From the NCBI GenBank assembly GCA_030407315.1, contig JALQPE010000398.1, forward strand, positions 1 through 64,000: a stretch of DNA of 64,000 bases, given 5' to 3'. A program made the position numbers and the translations under genes. Positions within the stretch are counted from its first letter, which is position 1; every line of letters begins with the position of its first letter. Positions 60,920 through 64,000 of the stretch are shown here, piece by piece. The stretch is from Asparagopsis taxiformis (lineage: Eukaryota > Rhodophyta > Florideophyceae > Bonnemaisoniales > Bonnemaisoniaceae). Under the pieces are notes generated by a model. The model did no database searches, was not told where the DNA came from, and saw only the letters and a program-made list of their open reading frames with translations.

Positions 60920-63900
60920 ATGCCTCGCACTAGAAAGTCCCGCCGTGGTCATCGCCTTCTTTATGCGCCACGCACGGTCTCCAATCCTGCCCTTCGAGCG
61001 TCTGCGTCCAGAACCGTCTCCAATCCCATTTCCCAGCCCCGTCCATCCCACCATGTTCACAGCCCGCAGTCCTCTCAGGATATACCTACTCTATCTAGCA
61101 CTCCACAACAAGCCAAACCCTTTCCGTCTCCCACACATGCACCTATACATCAAGACTTACCATCTCCTGTCATACCAACACCTAGTCAAACAGTCCAACA
61201 GCAGAAGTTCACTCCACCCAGACTCTGCCTCTCTCCAGATCCACCCTCCCCTCAACACCTCTCTCGTCAAAAAACCGACCAAGAGCAGGGCACAATTTCT
61301 TCTTCTAGCAACGACAATTCTGACAACCTGGAATCCCGCAATATATATCCATGCTTTCCAAAAACACAATCCGACGACATTCTTCGTCGAGAAGTTGCCG
61401 CCTCTCGCAACCTCGTCACAGCCGACTTCATCCAAAAGTACTGTAACGAGAAGAAAGCTCGCAAATTCATGCTACAATGGACTTCCCTCTATGCCGCGGC
61501 CAGACTTTCTGGTTCTAGAACTTTTAGCTAACAAAACCACCGTCGAAAGCCTCGAAGAAGCTTCCATTCTTTACAATCACGGCAGGAAGGATTCCAAAAA
61601 TCCACACGTTCAAAGCGCTATACCACATTACACAACGGTTAATCGTACAGTCAGAAGATGGCTCTTCCATAATTCCTGGCTCCGTCCCGAAACCGTCCAT
61701 TTCCCCGTCAACGTCGACAGCAGTGGTGCTGGAGTTTCTTCAGATGCACTTCTACGTAAAAGTCGCATTGAAGTACAAAAGAAAACTTCTACTGCCCCCG
61801 TAGTCATCATTCTCCCAAGTGAATATGCACGCGCAGACATCTCAACGCCAGATTTCTTCAATCTCGTATGGAGACCAGATGGCTTCTCTAAAGATTCAGC
61901 CGAGTCTATATCTTCAATGCATGGAAACATATACTGCACCAATCTGGGAAAACATAGAGAGGTACTCTTGAAATCGCAAAACATCGCACTGCGGTCTTTC
62001 GACGCAACAGGCACCGCCTCCACCGCTTTCGCCGGCTCTACTGTCCAAATATCAGTTACAGCAGGTCAGAAAGCTGTCCCGCTACCCCCTCAAGCTGCCC
62101 TCTGCTTTCGGCAGCAGCAGATTCAGCACTTCAACGAAATTTATGATGCATCCACATCTGCATCCTGGATTCTAGGCGACACTAGAAGCAAGTCAGACGT
62201 TGTCTCCACCCATACCTACCAACCTTCCTTCTCCATTTCCAAGAGTATTTTTGCTCGATATGCAATACTTGGAGACCATCTTACAGTTCTATCCCCCGTC
62301 AATCCCCACAAAGAAGATGATTACCCCATCTTCTTTGGCCTCATCATCAGTTCCCCCGGCCCTCCTCCCTCTCAGAAACTTCTTTTATTCGCCTATTCAA
62401 ACGGTTCTGTGTCTCTCATTGGTGGAACTAGATGCGTCCATGCTATATCTATAACTTCTCCCGCCCCTTCTCCGGCCTCTCCCGCCACGCAAATCAAAGG
62501 AACTTTAGACGATGGAACTATCTACTACGTCTATCCTTTTCTACTCTACTGTGACGACTTCAATGAGGCAACAGGAAAAAAAGGAAGCGCAGGTGGGTGT
62601 TACATGCTCCCCATGGGTCTCCCTCTAGACTGCCGCCGTAGCACCTCTGCTGTCCGCGTTCTTGGTGTCACCAGTCCCGGAGTCAGCACCAACCATGTGC
62701 TCCGCTACATTGCGAGAGATATCGTTCAAGGCTGCACATCTGGTTCCGAGACAAAGACCCTTACGGTAATGATTGCGTCATCTTCCTCAACTTTATCAGT
62801 TTCGTTTCCGACTATCCAGCCTGCTCACACGTGCTAGACGTCATGGGGCATATCAGCGACGTCCCGTGCCATGTTTGTACATTCCCGAAGGGCGATAAGT
62901 TTTCACAAAACTCCCAATTCGGTTATAATCCCAACATACACTCCTCTACAGACTCCACTTTCCGCACTTCAGAGCGTACAAAGGCGTTACGAACCAGTGC
63001 TCATCAAGGAGCTGCTCTCTACCATAAAAGGCTGGGCTTGAAATCCATAGAAGACATCAACCAAACTCCACTTCTTCTCATTGAAGACCTCCTTCGAGAA
63101 GCACGTGACACCGAACGTGTTCCTCTCAAAGCAGGTTCAAAAGAACCATCCCCGGTGGTGCCAGCTATTATAGACTGCTACCGCTCCACTTTCGTTGGTG
63201 TCGACCATCTCCTTCAGGGTTTGGCAAAGGATGCGTTGGACAATGCTTTCTGCAGCCTCCCTACAGATGATGCAAGACATTTTGCTAATCATTTCATCGT
63301 CGATGCTTTGAAAGCACTCGGTCTACAGCAACAAAAGACGGTTTACAACCACTCCAGCTCGGAGACATACACAATGGGTATGAGCGAGCGCTTCTCCGTC
63401 ATTCTTGTCGCTCCAACGAGCTTTCAAAAAGCACTCATCTTCTCCCGCTCCCCCGGCCACCCACCCAAATCTTCCTCTACAGCGGCATCCGATCACCAGA
63501 GGACTGTTTCCCTTGATCTTGTTAATCTATTGTCCAATCTAATTTCCGCTACCTACCACTTGCCGAGGATGGACATAGACGGTAAGCCTGCAGTTCAAAA
63601 TGCAACAAAGAATTCAGGTATAGCTCACTTTAAACATTTGCAGCAGCTGTCTAAGCAGTATGCCCGCAAAGTCGACGAGCTCGTTCGCACTGCACCCCCC
63701 AGGCAGCGAAAAGGTTCTTTTCGAAAGAAAAGAAAGCTAGACTCTGGAGCTTCTATTGCTCCAGACTCAGAATCCGACGCTTACGAGACTAAAGGCACAG
63801 GATTTCGTCCGCGAAGGACTTTGGACAACAAACCAAACCTTCATCGTCTGGTTGAAGCGTACGAACACACAATACCACTAGTAGGTCATGCTAGACAAGT

Positions 63901-64000
63901 TGCTGAGCTCGCTTTCGAAGCTACCATCAGACCATGAAGCGTGGGCTCGAACAAGCTGGTGGCGCAGATAGACAGCTCGATGCTATGCTCGCAGCACTTG
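60920..64000 (+). pseudogene. Transposase-like protein, copy 3, frameshifted and cut by the window end
   Basis: Starts MPRTRKSRRGHRLLYAP, a basic start that suits a nuclear protein. Similarity to copy 1 runs in order through three frames: 60920-about 61520 (KFMLQWTSLYAAARLSGS), about 61520-62745 (PHYTTVNRTVRRWLFHN, YCDDFNEATGKKGSAGG, LPLDCRRSTSAVRVLG) and 62745-63925 (LDVMGHISDVPCHVC, DHLLQGLAKDALDNAF, KPNLHRLVEAYEHTIPL). A last frame follows from about 63925 to the edge. Candidate catalytic Asp pair, CxxC and late LH block are all present, as in copy 2. It is closer to copy 1 than to copy 2. Three frame changes suggest a dead copy. Its position, 215 bases after a palindrome of the array, ties the palindromes to this transposase family. 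Confidence 0.68.

Overview
The window is eukaryotic, repeat-rich nuclear DNA. A Ty3/gypsy LTR retrotransposon with a chromodomain, Sel1 repeats, a SET domain, large gaps, TATA-like and CT-rich leaders and no bacterial-style gene packing all point that way. Genes show no obvious introns. An intron-poor, transposon-rich alga (a florideophyte red alga is my best guess) would fit, but the taxon is inference. No housekeeping gene is recognised; almost everything belongs to mobile elements or families that travel with them.

Layout. (1) 1-13665: a nearly complete, young Ty3/gypsy chromovirus-type retrotransposon on the minus strand. It has 5' LTR 13006-13665 and 3' LTR 1-653, gag, a pol broken into several frames (protease, RT, RNase H, integrase, chromodomain) and a large antisense ORF (1454-3478) between pol and the 3' LTR. 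(2) 14055-17893: decayed transposase-like gene, copy 1. (3) 17894-20940: hairpins, short direct repeats, a pyrimidine-rich stretch and a three-copy tandem repeat. (4) 20940-22969: a 2-oxoglutarate/Fe(II) dioxygenase-like gene (2OG-C). (5) 24274-32163: two copies each of two unknown families, one Tudor-like (T) and one unrecognised (X). (6) 34333-37944: a Sel1-repeat gene with two in-frame TGA codons, flanked by ~93-bp direct repeats. (7) 38137-45621: a ParB-like/2OG fusion gene divergent from an intact 1362-aa transposase-like gene (copy 2). (8) 47538-64000: an array of modules separated by nested palindromes. They are 2OG-A/ParB-A, 2OG-B/ParB-B, a DNA methyltransferase-SET fusion, and transposase-like copy 3 running off the end.

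The main result is region 8 with its relatives in regions 4, 5 and 7. Genes expected to write (DNA methyltransferase, SET), oxidise (2OG dioxygenase), bind (ParB/Srx fold) and perhaps read (Tudor-like) DNA or chromatin marks recur beside transposases whose conserved blocks resemble the tnp2/Plavaka (CACTA/KDZ-like) group. In region 8 each module is bounded by ~60-bp palindromes built on TCGAGCAATACTCAATCCG. Several palindromes lie about 185-235 bp upstream of a start codon, followed by a TATA-like box and a CT-rich leader. I infer a transposon lineage carrying its own epigenetic toolkit. Many members carry one frameshift or one in-frame stop, so most copies are probably dying, or the assembly contains single-base indels.
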